Shown here piece after piece: positions 1-9,089 of a DNA stretch of 64,000 bases. The notes beneath the pieces are model-generated. The model worked only from the letters and a program-made list of their open reading frames with translations. It made no database searches and had not been told where the DNA came from. Source of the DNA: CAWJMD01 sp963700925 (GTDB taxonomy: Bacteria > Actinomycetota > Actinomycetes > Actinomycetales > CAWJMD01); contig OY969553.1 of NCBI GenBank assembly GCA_963700925.1, positions 992,001 to 1,056,000 of the forward strand. The letters are read 5' to 3'. Positions within the stretch are counted from its first letter, which is position 1. Each line of letters opens with the position of its first letter. Position numbers and translations under genes: made by a program.

Positions 1-320
1 GTACTCGGCCCGGTTGTTCGAGTTGAACACGTTGTTGTGGGGCACCACGACGTTGTGGCTGAGGTGCGGCGGAACCACGTTCGGCTGGTGCAGCGCGAAC
101 CGGTAGCCGCGGGCTCCGCTGACGGTCACCCCGGTCACATCTCTGAGCCGATGGTGCCGTGGCGCCCGTTGCCCGACGAGTCCTGCATCACGGTGGCCCC
201 GGCCGCCTCGTTCATCTGCCAGTTGCCGAGGGTGTTGGGGGTGGCGGCGCCTGCCGGGAGGGCCGCAAGGCCCACCAGCGCGACGGCCGACGCAGCCGTG
301 ATGAGTGCCCTTGCGCGCAT
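1..320 (-). pseudogene. Secreted LamG-domain protein, 5' part only, frameshifted
   Basis: This is the start of a secreted LamG/concanavalin-like protein that runs off the left edge of the window. The ATG at 320 follows a GGGGA ribosome site by about 5 nt. A signal peptide with an Ala-rich core ends near LPAGAA, and the mature part begins with a LamG-type opening (GNWQMNE, DSSGNGRHG). The reading frame meets a TGA at 135-137. The LamG sequence resumes in another frame (VTGVTVSGARGYRF, then a run ending FNSNNRAEY), so one base is missing around 140-146. The domain continues on both sides of the break, so this is either a sequencing indel or a fresh frameshift. The downstream end of the polysaccharide locus and a second LamG lipoprotein next door suggest a cell-surface glycan-binding role, which is inference. 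Confidence 0.7.
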
Positions 321-523
321 GGCGTCCCCTAGTTTGGTGCTCGTCAAGCAGGCCGAGCGGACCAGACCCCTCCGCACGGCTATCGGGAGTTAACACCGAC
401 AGTGACTGTCCTGTCTCAGATTCCGCGACATTCACTCATCCGATCGGGTGACCAATGAGCGCGTATCGTGACACAGCGCGCAATGTGTCCGCTGCCTGGC
501 ACGAATGGGCGAGCACGTTCGAC

Positions 524-1327
524 TCAGTCGCGGACGACGGACACGAACACGTTGTCGATGACACCGAAGAACTGGTCGTTGTCGGTCTTGACGCTCTTGC
601 CGCCCAGGCGCACAGCACTCGGTGGCTCGATCACCGCACCAGGCGTGATCGGCTTCCGGTTGCTCTCCACGCCGTCGACGCTGACGATGAGGCTGGTGCC
701 GATCCGGGCGCACTCGACGTCGTGCCACGTGCCGTCTGCCACACCATCCTTGGCGGTCACCGTGAAGTCCTCGTCCTTCTTGGTGCCGACAACGACGCAG
801 CTCGGGTGGCCGGCCTCGCCGTCGACCTGCAGCTTCCACTGGCTGGCCCCGCCGGTGTTGAAGCCCTTCTGCATGACGTTGGCGCCGTCGGACGTCTCCT
901 CCGGGGTCATCAGGACGCTCGCCCCGAACCTGAAGTCGCTGGGGCCGGGGTTCAGCGGGGCGGACGACGGGAACTCCACGATCCCCTTGGGGCACGGGTC
1001 CTTCTGGGAGTCGCAGCGGCCGGCGAACCGTAGCGCCATGCCGTCGCGGCCCTCGACGGCCTGCAACGGCTGCAGCGGCTCACCGCCGAGCGTGATCGTG
1101 CCGGTGAGGTGGTGCCCGCTCGTGTCCGCCACGGGAGCGCCTTGCGACAGGCTGCCGGAGGCCTCGTCGAAGTCGACCGCGAGCACCTGCTCGAGCCTGT
1201 CCTCGACCTGCTCGACCGGCGGCGACGTCACGGAGACTCCGGGGTCGTCGTCAGGGGGCTGGACGCATGAGCTGAGAGCGAGCACGAGGGCTCCACTCAC
1301 CACCAGCATCCCTGTCGCGCCCCGCAT
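524..1327 (-). CDS. LamG-domain lipoprotein
   Basis: The product is about 267 residues. It has a lipoprotein signal (hydrophobic stretch ending in LALSSC, lipid-modified Cys near residue 20), a Pro/Val-rich linker, and one LamG/concanavalin A-like jellyroll domain. Typical LamG features are FDEASGSL near the start, a middle strand region FRFGASVLMT, DGTWHDVECAR, and the closing IDNVFVSV. Such domains usually bind carbohydrate or protein on the outer face of the membrane. The ATG at 1327 was chosen over upstream in-frame starts because it has AGGAG about 7 nt ahead and begins the signal peptide. It lies 65 nt after the GH26-like gene on the same strand, so it is probably part of the same polysaccharide locus. 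The ligand cannot be read from the sequence. Confidence 0.8.
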   Translation of the reverse strand: MRGATGMLVVSGALVLALSSCVQPPDDDPGVSVTSPPVEQVEDRLEQVLAVDFDEASGSLSQGAPVADTSGHHLTGTITLGGEPLQPLQAVEGRDGMALRFAGRCDSQKDPCPKGIVEFPSSAPLNPGPSDFRFGASVLMTPEETSDGANVMQKGFNTGGASQWKLQVDGEAGHPSCVVVGTKKDEDFTVTAKDGVADGTWHDVECARIGTSLIVSVDGVESNRKPITPGAVIEPPSAVRLGGKSVKTDNDQFFGVIDNVFVSVVRD

Positions 1328-1392
1328 CTGATCACTCCTCTGTGTCGGCCTCACTGTAGATCGCACCCCGACGCCTCGGTGGGCGTTTCGCC

Positions 1393-2392
1393 TCAGGCCG
1401 GCGGGCATCGCGGGTCGTCGGACGTGAGGCTGCCCAGCGCGCGCCAGGCCTGCTTCGAGGGTCTGTCGCGAAGTCGGTAGTCGTCGCGCCCGTCGTTCCA
1501 GAGGAAGTCGAAGTAGGCCACGAAGAGCGCGTCCTCCTGGACGAGGTGGCAGCCGACCGACGTCAGCCACTCGGCGCGTGCGCGTCCGTGGTCACCGTCC
1601 GCCTTGGGGCTGGCCAGCTCCGCGATGGCGTACGGCTTTCCGACGGACGCGGAGGCCTCCTGCAGGGGACCGAGGAGCTCTTCGGGCGGCGGGTAGAACT
1701 CCGACCCGGTGCCGCGGTTGTAGACGTCCCAAGCCAGCACGTCCACGGACTCAGCGGGAGGGAACCACTGGCTCCAGCTCCCGCTTGCTCTGGGGATCCA
1801 GGCTGTAGGACATCAGAACCACGGTGGAGAGCAGCGCCGGGTTGTCGGCGCGGTCGGCGAGCGCGTCGAGGTGCGCGAAGGCCTGACGGAACTCCTCCGG
1901 CGTGAACTGCCCTGTCTCGCTGTCGTCCTCGGGCTCGTGCCAGTACACCCAGTAGACGGTGCGATCCTTCGGCGCGGTTCGGAACCACGTCGACATCTGC
2001 TCGTCGTGCTCGCCTGACAGGACGGCGTCGGGAGGGAGCTTGAACGACACGACGACGTCGTGGCCAGGCGCCACCCCTGGCCAGGCCTGCGGGGCCCCCA
2101 GGTAGAAGACGCGGACCACTTCCAACCCGAGTGAACGGTCCGCTCGGGCCAGCGCCTCGCGATAGCTCTCCCCCGACTTCCGCTGGAACGCCGCACCGAA
2201 CAGGGTGGCCCCGCCGTCCTGCGGCGTCGTGTCCTGAGGGCTCGATGTCGGCGGCGACGGCTCGCTACCGGATGTCTGAGCCGTGGACGCGCTGTCGCGC
2301 GGCGTGGGGGTGCTCGGCGAAGGCTCCGGCGTGCACGAGGAGAGCACGACGATCGCCACCAGCAGAGCCAGGGCGGCCGGGGTCCTGGTCAA
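1393..2392 (-). pseudogene. GH26-like glycoside hydrolase lipoprotein, frameshifted
   Basis: Two reading frames together make one lipoprotein with a GH26-like (beta-mannanase type) fold. The first frame has a lipobox (VVLSSC), a Ser/Thr/Pro linker, and YWVYWHEPEDD, where the Glu fits a catalytic acid/base. It runs into a stop at 1751. The second frame carries WSQWFPPAESVDVLAWDVYN and AIAELASPKADGD, whose Glu fits the nucleophile. The frames join if one extra base near 1785 is removed. The best start is TTG at 2392, which shares TTGA with the stop of the upstream Wzz gene; an ATG at 2515 would overlap that gene by 127 nt. Family knowledge suggests trimming or release of the exported polysaccharide. 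As read here the two catalytic Glu residues are on separate polypeptides, so it is inactive unless the extra base is an error. Confidence 0.75.
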
Positions 2393-3987
2393 GGTGTGGC
2401 GGGCACAGGAACGGCGCGGCGTCGACGGAGCCGAGGAGGCAGGGGCAGGGGCAGTCGAGCCAACCGGGAGAGCCGAGGCACGTGTCGTGTCCCCCCGCTG
2501 GTGAACACGGCGCAAGTGAGCCCGAGCAGGGCGCCGCTGCCGAGCACGCCGAGCGCCATGTAGGTGCCGATCGGGTCGCGGGAGACACGCACCTCGATCA
2601 CCGACCCGGACTCGGTCGGGGTGTTCAGCAGGTTCCGCGAGTCAGATCGCAGCAACGTCAGTCGCCGGTTCAGCGCGTTGACCATGTCACGATCTCCCAC
2701 CGGCCCCAGCGCAGCCTCCAGGTCCGACTGGGCGTCCTTCGCGCTCTGTTCGACCACGGCCCGCCGTGCCTTCAACGCCGCCTCGTTGCGGTCTCGACGG
2801 ACAGCGACGATGTGCTCGGCGATCAGCCCGATCGTGCGTTCAGCCTTGTCGCGGTCGGAGGCGCGGAACTTGATCAGCAGGACCTCGGCGCGACCGGCGG
2901 GGCCCGCGCTGGTGCGCGCCCGGAGGGCATCGACGGTCACCCCGGTGCCGAGGTCGTCGGCAACCCTGCCCAGCACCTCGTCGGACCGCGCGAGGCTGGC
3001 CTCGGTCTCGAAGTCGACCCTCTCCTGGATGGCGCTCCCGCGGGACGTGAAGGCGTTGCCGATCATCGGCGGCACATGCACCCGCGCAACCCCGTCGTAG
3101 TCCGGTCGCAGCAGGGGCTTGGCTCCCAGCGCGCCGAGGCCCGTCCCGAGGATCACCATCACCGCGGCGCCGGCCAGCACCCGCCCCCGCCGCGGGGTGC
3201 GGACTCGACGATGGCGGGTCGCGTCCACGGCCAGCGAGGAGGGGGCCGGCAGAGAACGTTGCCGCCGGTCGAGAAGCATGCCCAGGCCGAGCGCGAGGAG
3301 GGCGCCGGTGGCGACTCCTGACGTCAGTGGCACTTCGATGTCGCCGCGGTCGGCGACCGACGTCATGCGCGCCTCCTCGGCGAGGCGTCCTGGCCCTTCG
3401 ATTCCCATCCCCCGGATGAACGCACGGCGACGCAGGGTCTCGCGGCCCGGGATCACCCCGGACGTCACGACCAGGTCGAACGCCGGGTCGACCGCCTCCG
3501 TGGTCCGGCCCACGTCGTCCACGAACCGCCGATGTGGCTGCACGTACAGCCGGTCCCTCTCCTCCAGGTACCTCACCGCTGCGGTCTGGGCGCCCTGCCG
3601 GGCCGCTTCCTGGGTCTTCGCCCGGTAGTGCAGAAGCAGGACGCGGCTCTGCGGGCGCGCCGTGACCGAGAGGGACTGCGCGACAGCCAGGGTCGAACGC
3701 TGCTGCTGCGCCGCCACCGCGAGCACGACGGCGTCGGAGTGGGCGAGCTGCGCGTCGGTGTCGAGGGTCACCCACTGGGCACGCTGGCCGACCGGGTTCA
3801 GGTCCAGCTGCTCGCGCAGGCTGGTGAGCTCGACCGCCGCGGTCGCAGTGTGCGTCTCCGGGCTCTGCTGGTACACGCCGAACCCAGCCAGGAGTCCCAG
3901 TACCGCCCCGCCCATGACCAGCATGGAATGGCTTCGCACCCGGCCCAGTACGGGGTCGGTTCCGACGACGAACAGAGGCGGGCGCAT
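2389..3987 (-). CDS. Wzz/chain-length-determinant-like membrane protein
   Basis: This 532-residue protein has two Wzz-like halves. Each has a short cytoplasmic start, a transmembrane helix (residues about 20-40 and 275-295), an extracytoplasmic alpha/beta region and a coiled-coil stretch. Further hydrophobic segments lie near residue 225 and near the C-terminus, before a basic Pro/Arg tail. Proteins of this family set polymer length or couple polymerisation to export in Wzy-type polysaccharide assembly. No tyrosine-kinase (Walker A) domain is present. The duplication inside one polypeptide is unusual; most family members have a single N- and C-terminal helix pair. It starts 7 nt after the sulfotransferase gene ending at 3995 and shares 4 nt (TTGA) with the GH26-like gene downstream, which fits translational coupling. 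Confidence 0.75.
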   Translation of the reverse strand: MRPPLFVVGTDPVLGRVRSHSMLVMGGAVLGLLAGFGVYQQSPETHTATAAVELTSLREQLDLNPVGQRAQWVTLDTDAQLAHSDAVVLAVAAQQQRSTLAVAQSLSVTARPQSRVLLLHYRAKTQEAARQGAQTAAVRYLEERDRLYVQPHRRFVDDVGRTTEAVDPAFDLVVTSGVIPGRETLRRRAFIRGMGIEGPGRLAEEARMTSVADRGDIEVPLTSGVATGALLALGLGMLLDRRQRSLPAPSSLAVDATRHRRVRTPRRGRVLAGAAVMVILGTGLGALGAKPLLRPDYDGVARVHVPPMIGNAFTSRGSAIQERVDFETEASLARSDEVLGRVADDLGTGVTVDALRARTSAGPAGRAEVLLIKFRASDRDKAERTIGLIAEHIVAVRRDRNEAALKARRAVVEQSAKDAQSDLEAALGPVGDRDMVNALNRRLTLLRSDSRNLLNTPTESGSVIEVRVSRDPIGTYMALGVLGSGALLGLTCAVFTSGGTRHVPRLSRLARLPLPLPPRLRRRRAVPVPATP

Positions 3988-3994
3988 CGGTGTC

Positions 3995-4870
3995 TCAGCC
4001 TCGCCGCCAGCTCGGCTCGGCGCCGAGCATCCGGGCCAGGGCGACCTCGTGCGGCTCGAGGTTCTCGACCAGCATCTGCCGCGCGGCCTCCGGCAGGTCC
4101 GATCCGGGACGGGCGTTCCAGCGACCGAAGCTCGCGGGCATGCGCACGCTCACCCCGAGGAACTCCAGCACCTTCGTCAGCTCAGCCTCCGGCTGGGCGA
4201 AGAAGTCCTCGCTGTCGACCACGTGCAGGCTCGTGCGGGGCACGTGCTCGAGGATGCGCTCGAGCTGCTCGGCGTACTGGCCCCTGCGTCGGTAGGCGTG
4301 GTGACGGTGGCTGAACCCTTGGTACGACTCGTCGTTCAGCATCCTGTCGAGGTCGGCCTCGACACGCTCGTCCTCGAGCTCGAGGGCCCGCTCGAACGTC
4401 TCGGTCTCGAAACCCCTTGCCAGCTCGTGCTTGTACGCCGACCACGCGCGCTCGATCGGGTCTCGCAGCATGACCAGCACCTTCACGTCCGGAAGGTCGT
4501 GAGCCAGCCGGCGCATGGCGTGCGGGTGGAACAGGTAGTAGCCGCTGGCATCGAAGGTCTGTGCCGGCTCATCGGCTCCACGTGTCCGGATGCGCGCGGC
4601 AGCCTCCACCGGAAAGTGGCCCCGGTACCAGCGAGATCCCTTGTCGTAGTTGATGTCGAAGTAGTTGACACCCTTGTGGTGCACCGCCGGCAGGATGGCT
4701 GGGTGAGCGACGAGCGCGCGGAAGAGTGACGTGGTACCGGACCGCTGGGCTCCCGCCATCACGAAGGAGGGCAGCATCCGCAGCCCGGACGTGCGCGCGC
4801 CCACGAGCACGGAGGCCTTTCGCCCCAGCCGCTTCACCGGCTGCGGAGCGCTCTGCTTCAGCGACGTCAC
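3995..4870 (-). CDS. Sulfotransferase family protein (1 of 3)
   Basis: The 291-residue product would move a sulfo group from PAPS to an acceptor, here probably a sugar hydroxyl. The 5'-phosphosulfate-binding loop is visible as AGAQRSGTTSLFRAL (residues about 38-52), and the 3'-phosphate motif as LRDPIERAWSAYKHEL (about 130-145). It has the usual size for bacterial sulfotransferase-1/3 proteins and no signal peptide, so it should act in the cytoplasm. The start is GTG at 4870, which overlaps the stop of the O-antigen-ligase gene as GTGA and has GGGAGA upstream; a longer reading to 5026 would run into that gene. Its neighbours (polymerase, chain-length protein, other sulfotransferases, cysDN/cysQ) support glycan sulfation rather than a small-molecule role. 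Confidence 0.87.
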   Translation of the reverse strand: MTSLKQSAPQPVKRLGRKASVLVGARTSGLRMLPSFVMAGAQRSGTTSLFRALVAHPAILPAVHHKGVNYFDINYDKGSRWYRGHFPVEAAARIRTRGADEPAQTFDASGYYLFHPHAMRRLAHDLPDVKVLVMLRDPIERAWSAYKHELARGFETETFERALELEDERVEADLDRMLNDESYQGFSHRHHAYRRRGQYAEQLERILEHVPRTSLHVVDSEDFFAQPEAELTKVLEFLGVSVRMPASFGRWNARPGSDLPEAARQMLVENLEPHEVALARMLGAEPSWRRG

Positions 4871-6276
4871 TCTGTCTCCCTTGATGTCTCGGCCAGCACC
4901 GTGCTGGCGTCCTCCGCCAGGCGGCGCCGGTTCATCAGACCGATCGCGATCATCATCATGAACAGCGGCGACTCCAGGGAGTCGTAGACGATGAAGAAGA
5001 AGCACGACAGCACGACGGCCATGCACCCCAGCACGATCACCGGGTCACGGCTCCGAATGTGCGCCAGCAGCTGGATCAGCATGAACAGGGCGAAGAGAGC
5101 GGTCCCGACGAAGCCGGTCGTCAGCACCAGGCGCCAGGCGAATCCCTGCGTTCCCAGTGGTGGCGCGGCGCAGTAGTGACAGTCGGGGCTTCCCCCGCCG
5201 GCCAGCGACGAGAAGCTTCCGATCACCTGACGGTTGGTGCCGAAGCCGACCAGCGGCGAGCCCTCCCACGTGGTCTGCACCACCACGTCGGCCACCGTGG
5301 TCCGGCGACCGTCGCTGTGCGGGGTCTCGAGCCGCAGGGCGACCGTCTGCCCGGCCGGCGACAGGGCCGCCAGCAGAAGACCGACCGTGAGCACCGCGAG
5401 CGCGGAGTAGAGCAGCGCGAACCGCCGCATCCTCGCGAGCACGACCGCCCCGTAGATGCAGAGCACGCCGAGGCCCAGCCACAGCCCCCGGTTGAGGGAG
5501 TAGGCGATCGGCACGACCGAGGCCAGCAGGACGACGAGGCCGGCCACGCGCTGCCACCGTTGACGCGCCTTCGCGGCCGCGTAGGCGAAGAACGGCATCA
5601 GGAGGCCCACGTTGTTGCCCCACGTGTTGGCGTACGTGAAGGGCGCCTTGGGTCTTGCCTGCTCGTACCCGAGGAAGTCGCTCACCGTGCTGAGGGACGG
5701 GTGCACCTTCGTGTAGATGAAGCCGCTCTTGCCCACCGGCACCACCAGCTCCACGAGTGACGGGAACTCGAACCGAGGGACGACGAGGGCGGCGAGCCCG
5801 CCGATGATGGAGACCAGGAACAGGAATCCCATCCACTTGATCACCTTGATGGCCGGCACCTGCCGCTCGGGCAGGTTCATCGCGTAGACCATCGCCACGG
5901 TCACGGCCAGGTACCAGGCGGCTCGGTAGACGAAGCCGACCATGCGCTCCGGCCCGCCGCCGTCGAGCGTGTTGGGCGCGTGCGCGTAGAGCACGAAGCC
6001 GCCGATCAGCATCCAGCCCAGGAAGAGGGCCCAGACGCCGAAACCGACTGGCAGCTTGATCTGTCGGCGGGAGATGAGCTGGGCGGCCATCGCCACGGCA
6101 GCACCGAGGAAGACGAAGCTCGCCAGTCCCAACGCCCACCACAGAGGGAACCCGAGCAGCAGCATCTTGAGCGGCCATGCCGGCCCGAGGGTGCGGACGA
6201 GGAAGGACTCGGTCTGCTCCTCGACGCCCTTGCGCTCTCCCTCGACCGGCTTGGAGCGCTGCTCCAGCAGTGTCAC
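4867..6276 (-). CDS. O-antigen ligase/polymerase-like membrane protein
   Basis: The 469-residue protein is almost entirely hydrophobic, with about 10-12 predicted transmembrane segments. A large extracytoplasmic loop between about residues 330 and 385 is rich in Gly/Ser and contains PDCHYCAAPPLG. This layout matches the Wzy_C/O-antigen ligase (WaaL) superfamily, whose members polymerise lipid-linked repeat units or attach the chain to an acceptor. In a Gram-positive actinobacterium with Wzz-like proteins and a WbaP-like initiating transferase nearby, a Wzy polymerase role is more likely than ligation to lipid A. The start ATG at 6276 overlaps the preceding sulfotransferase stop as ATGA, and its own stop overlaps the next GTG, so it is translated as part of a coupled string. 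Confidence 0.8.
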   Translation of the reverse strand: MTLLEQRSKPVEGERKGVEEQTESFLVRTLGPAWPLKMLLLGFPLWWALGLASFVFLGAAVAMAAQLISRRQIKLPVGFGVWALFLGWMLIGGFVLYAHAPNTLDGGGPERMVGFVYRAAWYLAVTVAMVYAMNLPERQVPAIKVIKWMGFLFLVSIIGGLAALVVPRFEFPSLVELVVPVGKSGFIYTKVHPSLSTVSDFLGYEQARPKAPFTYANTWGNNVGLLMPFFAYAAAKARQRWQRVAGLVVLLASVVPIAYSLNRGLWLGLGVLCIYGAVVLARMRRFALLYSALAVLTVGLLLAALSPAGQTVALRLETPHSDGRRTTVADVVVQTTWEGSPLVGFGTNRQVIGSFSSLAGGGSPDCHYCAAPPLGTQGFAWRLVLTTGFVGTALFALFMLIQLLAHIRSRDPVIVLGCMAVVLSCFFFIVYDSLESPLFMMMIAIGLMNRRRLAEDASTVLAETSRETE

Positions 6277-7142
6277 GCGGTCCTCGGTTCGAGCCCGTGC
6301 TGCGGCCAGCCCCAGCGGCTCGCCAGCCGGAGCCCCAGCTCACGCTCGAGCAGGGCGAGGTCGTCGGCGAGAGCATCGTGCACCGCGCTGCGCTCCTCGT
6401 CCGTCATCTCGGGACGGTCACCGGCCAGGGGACGGTAGAGCACCCGCTGGACCGCGCGGGACCGCTTGATGCGCCCCACCAGGTTGGCGCCGTCGGCGGC
6501 GCGCGTCACGACCGCTCCCCATCGCACCAGGCGGGCCAGCGTGACCGACCGGGCGCGGCTGGCCGGCAGTCGGGCCTGCAGCATCTCCTCGTCCAGAGTC
6601 ACCGGGTCGATGCCGAGCCAGGCCAGCAGCTCGTCGACGAAGGTCTGCGGGTCGGCGACGAGGTCGTCGAAGACCGCCACGTGCACGCTGTCGCGCCCGA
6701 AGAGCTCGATGTAGCGCATCAGGCCGGCGCCGTACCGTCCGTGCTCGATCAGCTCGGGTCGCCCTTCCAGAGCCTCGAGGAAGGTCCCGGGCTTCTCTCC
6801 GTGCTTGAGCATGTACAGGTAGGACGAGAACGCGCGGTCGGCCGGGTCGCGCAGGGTCACCATCGTGCGGACCTGGCCGAGCGACTCCTCGATGCGTTGC
6901 GGGCACCTCGGGTCGGCCAGGTAGTCCTGGGTCACCTCACCCACCACGACGTGCTCGGGACGAGCAGCCTCGAAGTGCTTCAGGTACCAGGACATGCCCT
7001 TGTCGTAGTACCTGTCGAAGAAGTAGAGGTCCTTGGCCTCGGGCATGAAGACCTGCGGGTGCCTGATCAGCACCTCGTGCAACCACGAGGAGCCGGCCTT
7101 GTCCGGTCCCGTGTAGATGAAGTTCGGACGTCGCACGCTCAC
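6273..7142 (-). CDS. Sulfotransferase family protein (2 of 3)
   Basis: The 289-residue PAPS-dependent sulfotransferase opens with YTGPDKAGSSWLHEVL, the 5'-phosphosulfate loop with Lys and Ser-Ser in place of RSGTT, and has LRDPADRAFSSYLYM as the 3'-phosphate motif near residue 105. It resembles heparan-type (Sulfotransfer_1) enzymes more than its two neighbours do, because of the KAGSSW loop and the FFDRYYDKGMSWYLKHF segment. The start is GTG at 7142, which shares GTGA with the upstream sulfotransferase stop; a second GTG 6 nt later is possible. The stop shares ATGA with the polymerase gene. It is clearly different in sequence from the other two sulfotransferases, which suggests separate acceptor positions rather than a recent duplication. 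Confidence 0.87.
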   Translation of the reverse strand: MSVRRPNFIYTGPDKAGSSWLHEVLIRHPQVFMPEAKDLYFFDRYYDKGMSWYLKHFEAARPEHVVVGEVTQDYLADPRCPQRIEESLGQVRTMVTLRDPADRAFSSYLYMLKHGEKPGTFLEALEGRPELIEHGRYGAGLMRYIELFGRDSVHVAVFDDLVADPQTFVDELLAWLGIDPVTLDEEMLQARLPASRARSVTLARLVRWGAVVTRAADGANLVGRIKRSRAVQRVLYRPLAGDRPEMTDEERSAVHDALADDLALLERELGLRLASRWGWPQHGLEPRTA

Positions 7143-8023
7143 TCCTCGTCCACTCTCACTCGCAGGGTCTCGAGTCGCTGCCAGACCGTCGCCGTCGCCT
7201 CGTTCAGGCGGCGCTCGTCGTCGGGGTCGAGACCGCTGCGCCAGCCGCTCGTCACGTCCTCGACGCTTCGCTGGAAGTCGTGCAGCCCGGCGCGCCGCCC
7301 GGGGCGCGTGCCGGCGCGCACCCCGTCCGACGAGGCAGGGGTGCGCGAGCCGAGGCCGCACAGCCGCGACAGCCGCGAGAGCGCCTGCTCCCCACCGCTG
7401 CTGAGGTCGGAGTGGGAGACCAGCACCGCGTCGGGCACGCGGGGCAGCCAGTCCAGCACGGCCTCGTGCAGGTGCAGCCAGAACTCGGCCATCGCCTCCA
7501 GGTCGTCGCGAGGAGGAGGGCCGGTCGGTCCGCCTGGGAGGGAACGGATCTCGTCGGTGTCCGCCCGCCACCCCATCCGGCGGTAGCTGGCCAGCACGGC
7601 GGCTGCAGGGCGGTAGACGACCACGGGCACGGCGCCGGTCACGCGGACCACGGCCGGCACGGACAGCAGGGCGAAGGGGTCCTTGACGACGGTCGTGGTC
7701 CACGGCATGACGGACCGCAGCTGCCGCGACCCGTAGCGGCTCAGCACCCGCGGCTCGCGACCGGCGTAGCAGCGCCGCAGCAGCCGGGTCTGCTGCGCGG
7801 TGGGCTCGTCGAGCTGGACCCAGGTCGAGAGGGTTCCACCGAGGCCGAACTGGCCGGAGCGGGGATTCATCGGCTCACGCCCAGCGAGGCCGGCGCCGTC
7901 GGCCCGGGCCAGCTCGCGGGCCAGCCAGGTGGTTCCGGATCTCGGGACGCCAGTGACCAGCACGGGCCGCCGCGGCACACGGCCGGGGCCAGTCACCCGC
8001 ACAGCGCTCTCAGGCGAGACCAC
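7139..8023 (-). CDS. Sulfotransferase family protein (3 of 3)
   Basis: The 294-residue product has the 5'-phosphosulfate loop VTGVPRSGTTWLARELARA near residue 25. The 3'-phosphate region is weaker, with VYRPAAAVLASYRRM in the place of the usual RDP motif. The middle contains WTTTVVKDPFALLSV, common in bacterial sulfotransferase-family proteins of polysaccharide loci. The ATG at 8023 lies inside the glycosyltransferase gene by 14 nt, and the stop overlaps the next GTG by 4 nt, so it sits in the coupled operon. The changed 3'-phosphate motif could mean altered PAPS binding. I call it a sulfotransferase because the N-terminal loop and the context are clear, with less certainty about activity. 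Confidence 0.8.
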   Translation of the reverse strand: MVSPESAVRVTGPGRVPRRPVLVTGVPRSGTTWLARELARADGAGLAGREPMNPRSGQFGLGGTLSTWVQLDEPTAQQTRLLRRCYAGREPRVLSRYGSRQLRSVMPWTTTVVKDPFALLSVPAVVRVTGAVPVVVYRPAAAVLASYRRMGWRADTDEIRSLPGGPTGPPPRDDLEAMAEFWLHLHEAVLDWLPRVPDAVLVSHSDLSSGGEQALSRLSRLCGLGSRTPASSDGVRAGTRPGRRAGLHDFQRSVEDVTSGWRSGLDPDDERRLNEATATVWQRLETLRVRVDEE

Positions 8024-9089
8024 GGCCGAACCGTCTCGCGTGTTTCAACAGCGACTGGGGGTCGCCCTGCGTGACGACCTGCGCCATCGCGAGGGCCGCC
8101 TGCGGCGCGAGCGGGAAGCGTCGCAGCGACCGCTTGACCCAGTGCAGCGCAACCCTGCGGTGGCCGAGGCTGGCGTGCGCGAAGGCGATCTGGCCCAGGA
8201 TGCGGGCGTGCCCACGCGGCGACAGGGTGAGCTCGGGGTGGGTCCGGAGCAGGTACTCGAGTGCGTCCGCGACGACCTCGGAGCGCTGCCGGAACCAGGA
8301 CTGGCCGTCCTTCTTGATCACCGCGAGGGGCTCCCGGACGACTCCCACCGGGCCGAGGCGGACGGCCCGCAGCAGCCACTCGTAGTCCTCGGCGTAGCTG
8401 TTGGGCAGCAGCTCGTCGTAGCCGCCGACCCGCTCGAACACCTCACGGCGCATCACCAGCGTCGTCGAGTGCAGCTCCTTGCGGCGCGAGCGCACCAGCT
8501 CGGGAAGCGTCACGAGGTCGGACGGACCGACCCAGTCGACGTCGTGGCCCGGTCCCATGTGCAGCCGGATTCCGGCACCCACGACGAGCAGGTCGGGCTC
8601 GGCGAGCAACCGTTCGACCTGTAGCCGGAGCTTGTCGGGCAACCAGGTGTCGTCGTCGTCGCAGGAGGCGACGATGTCGGTCGTGGCCCTCGCCAGCCCG
8701 GCGTTGCGCGAGCCGGCCAGGCCAGGACCGGAGTCGTTCGCGATCACCACGACGGCGCGGTCTCCCCCGGCGGGATAGGCACTGCCCTCACCACCGACGA
8801 GGTCAGCCAGCTCGAGGTTCGGCTCCTCCTGGTCGTGCACGACGATGCAGGTGATCGGGCCGTCGTAGCGCTGGTCGAGCACGCTGGCGACCGCGAGCCG
8901 GACGAGTTCCGGACGGCCGCGGGTCGGCAGCACGACGGTCACGTGGGGCAGGCGGGTCGACTCCGCCATAGCCGACTCCAGAGCCGACTCCAGAGCCGAC
9001 CCCGTGGCCGGCTCCGTGGCCGACTCCGTGGCCGACTCCGTGGCCGACGGGGTGTCGCTCACCTCCTGCGACGTGTCCTGGGCGGTCAC
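8010..9089 (-). CDS. Family 2 glycosyltransferase with repetitive N-terminal extension
   Basis: The 359-residue protein has a GT-A fold of family GT2: VTVVLPTRGRPELV (residues about 50-63), a nucleotide-binding region with AGSRNAGLARATTDI, and the metal-binding cluster SCDDDDTWLPDKL. It would add a sugar from an NDP-donor to the growing repeat unit at the inner face of the membrane. The start is GTG at 9089, which overlaps the Wzz stop as GTGA. That choice brings in a 40-residue low-complexity N-terminus made of SATE/SALE-type units, encoded by a 12-bp tandem repeat. An ATG at codon 41 (MAESTRLPH) would give a normal-length GT2 and cannot be excluded. The C-terminal 60 residues are basic and helical. 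Confidence 0.85.
   Translation of the reverse strand: MTAQDTSQEVSDTPSATESATESATEPATGSALESALESAMAESTRLPHVTVVLPTRGRPELVRLAVASVLDQRYDGPITCIVVHDQEEPNLELADLVGGEGSAYPAGGDRAVVVIANDSGPGLAGSRNAGLARATTDIVASCDDDDTWLPDKLRLQVERLLAEPDLLVVGAGIRLHMGPGHDVDWVGPSDLVTLPELVRSRRKELHSTTLVMRREVFERVGGYDELLPNSYAEDYEWLLRAVRLGPVGVVREPLAVIKKDGQSWFRQRSEVVADALEYLLRTHPELTLSPRGHARILGQIAFAHASLGHRRVALHWVKRSLRRFPLAPQAALAMAQVVTQGDPQSLLKHARRFGRGLA
8971..9050. repeat. 12-bp tandem repeat inside glycosyltransferase gene
   Basis: About six imperfect units of GCCGACTCC followed by GTG or AGA lie head to tail. They encode the Ser/Ala/Thr/Glu-rich N-terminal extension of the glycosyltransferase. Units stay in frame (12 bp), so copy-number change would alter tail length without breaking the gene. 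Confidence 0.8.
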
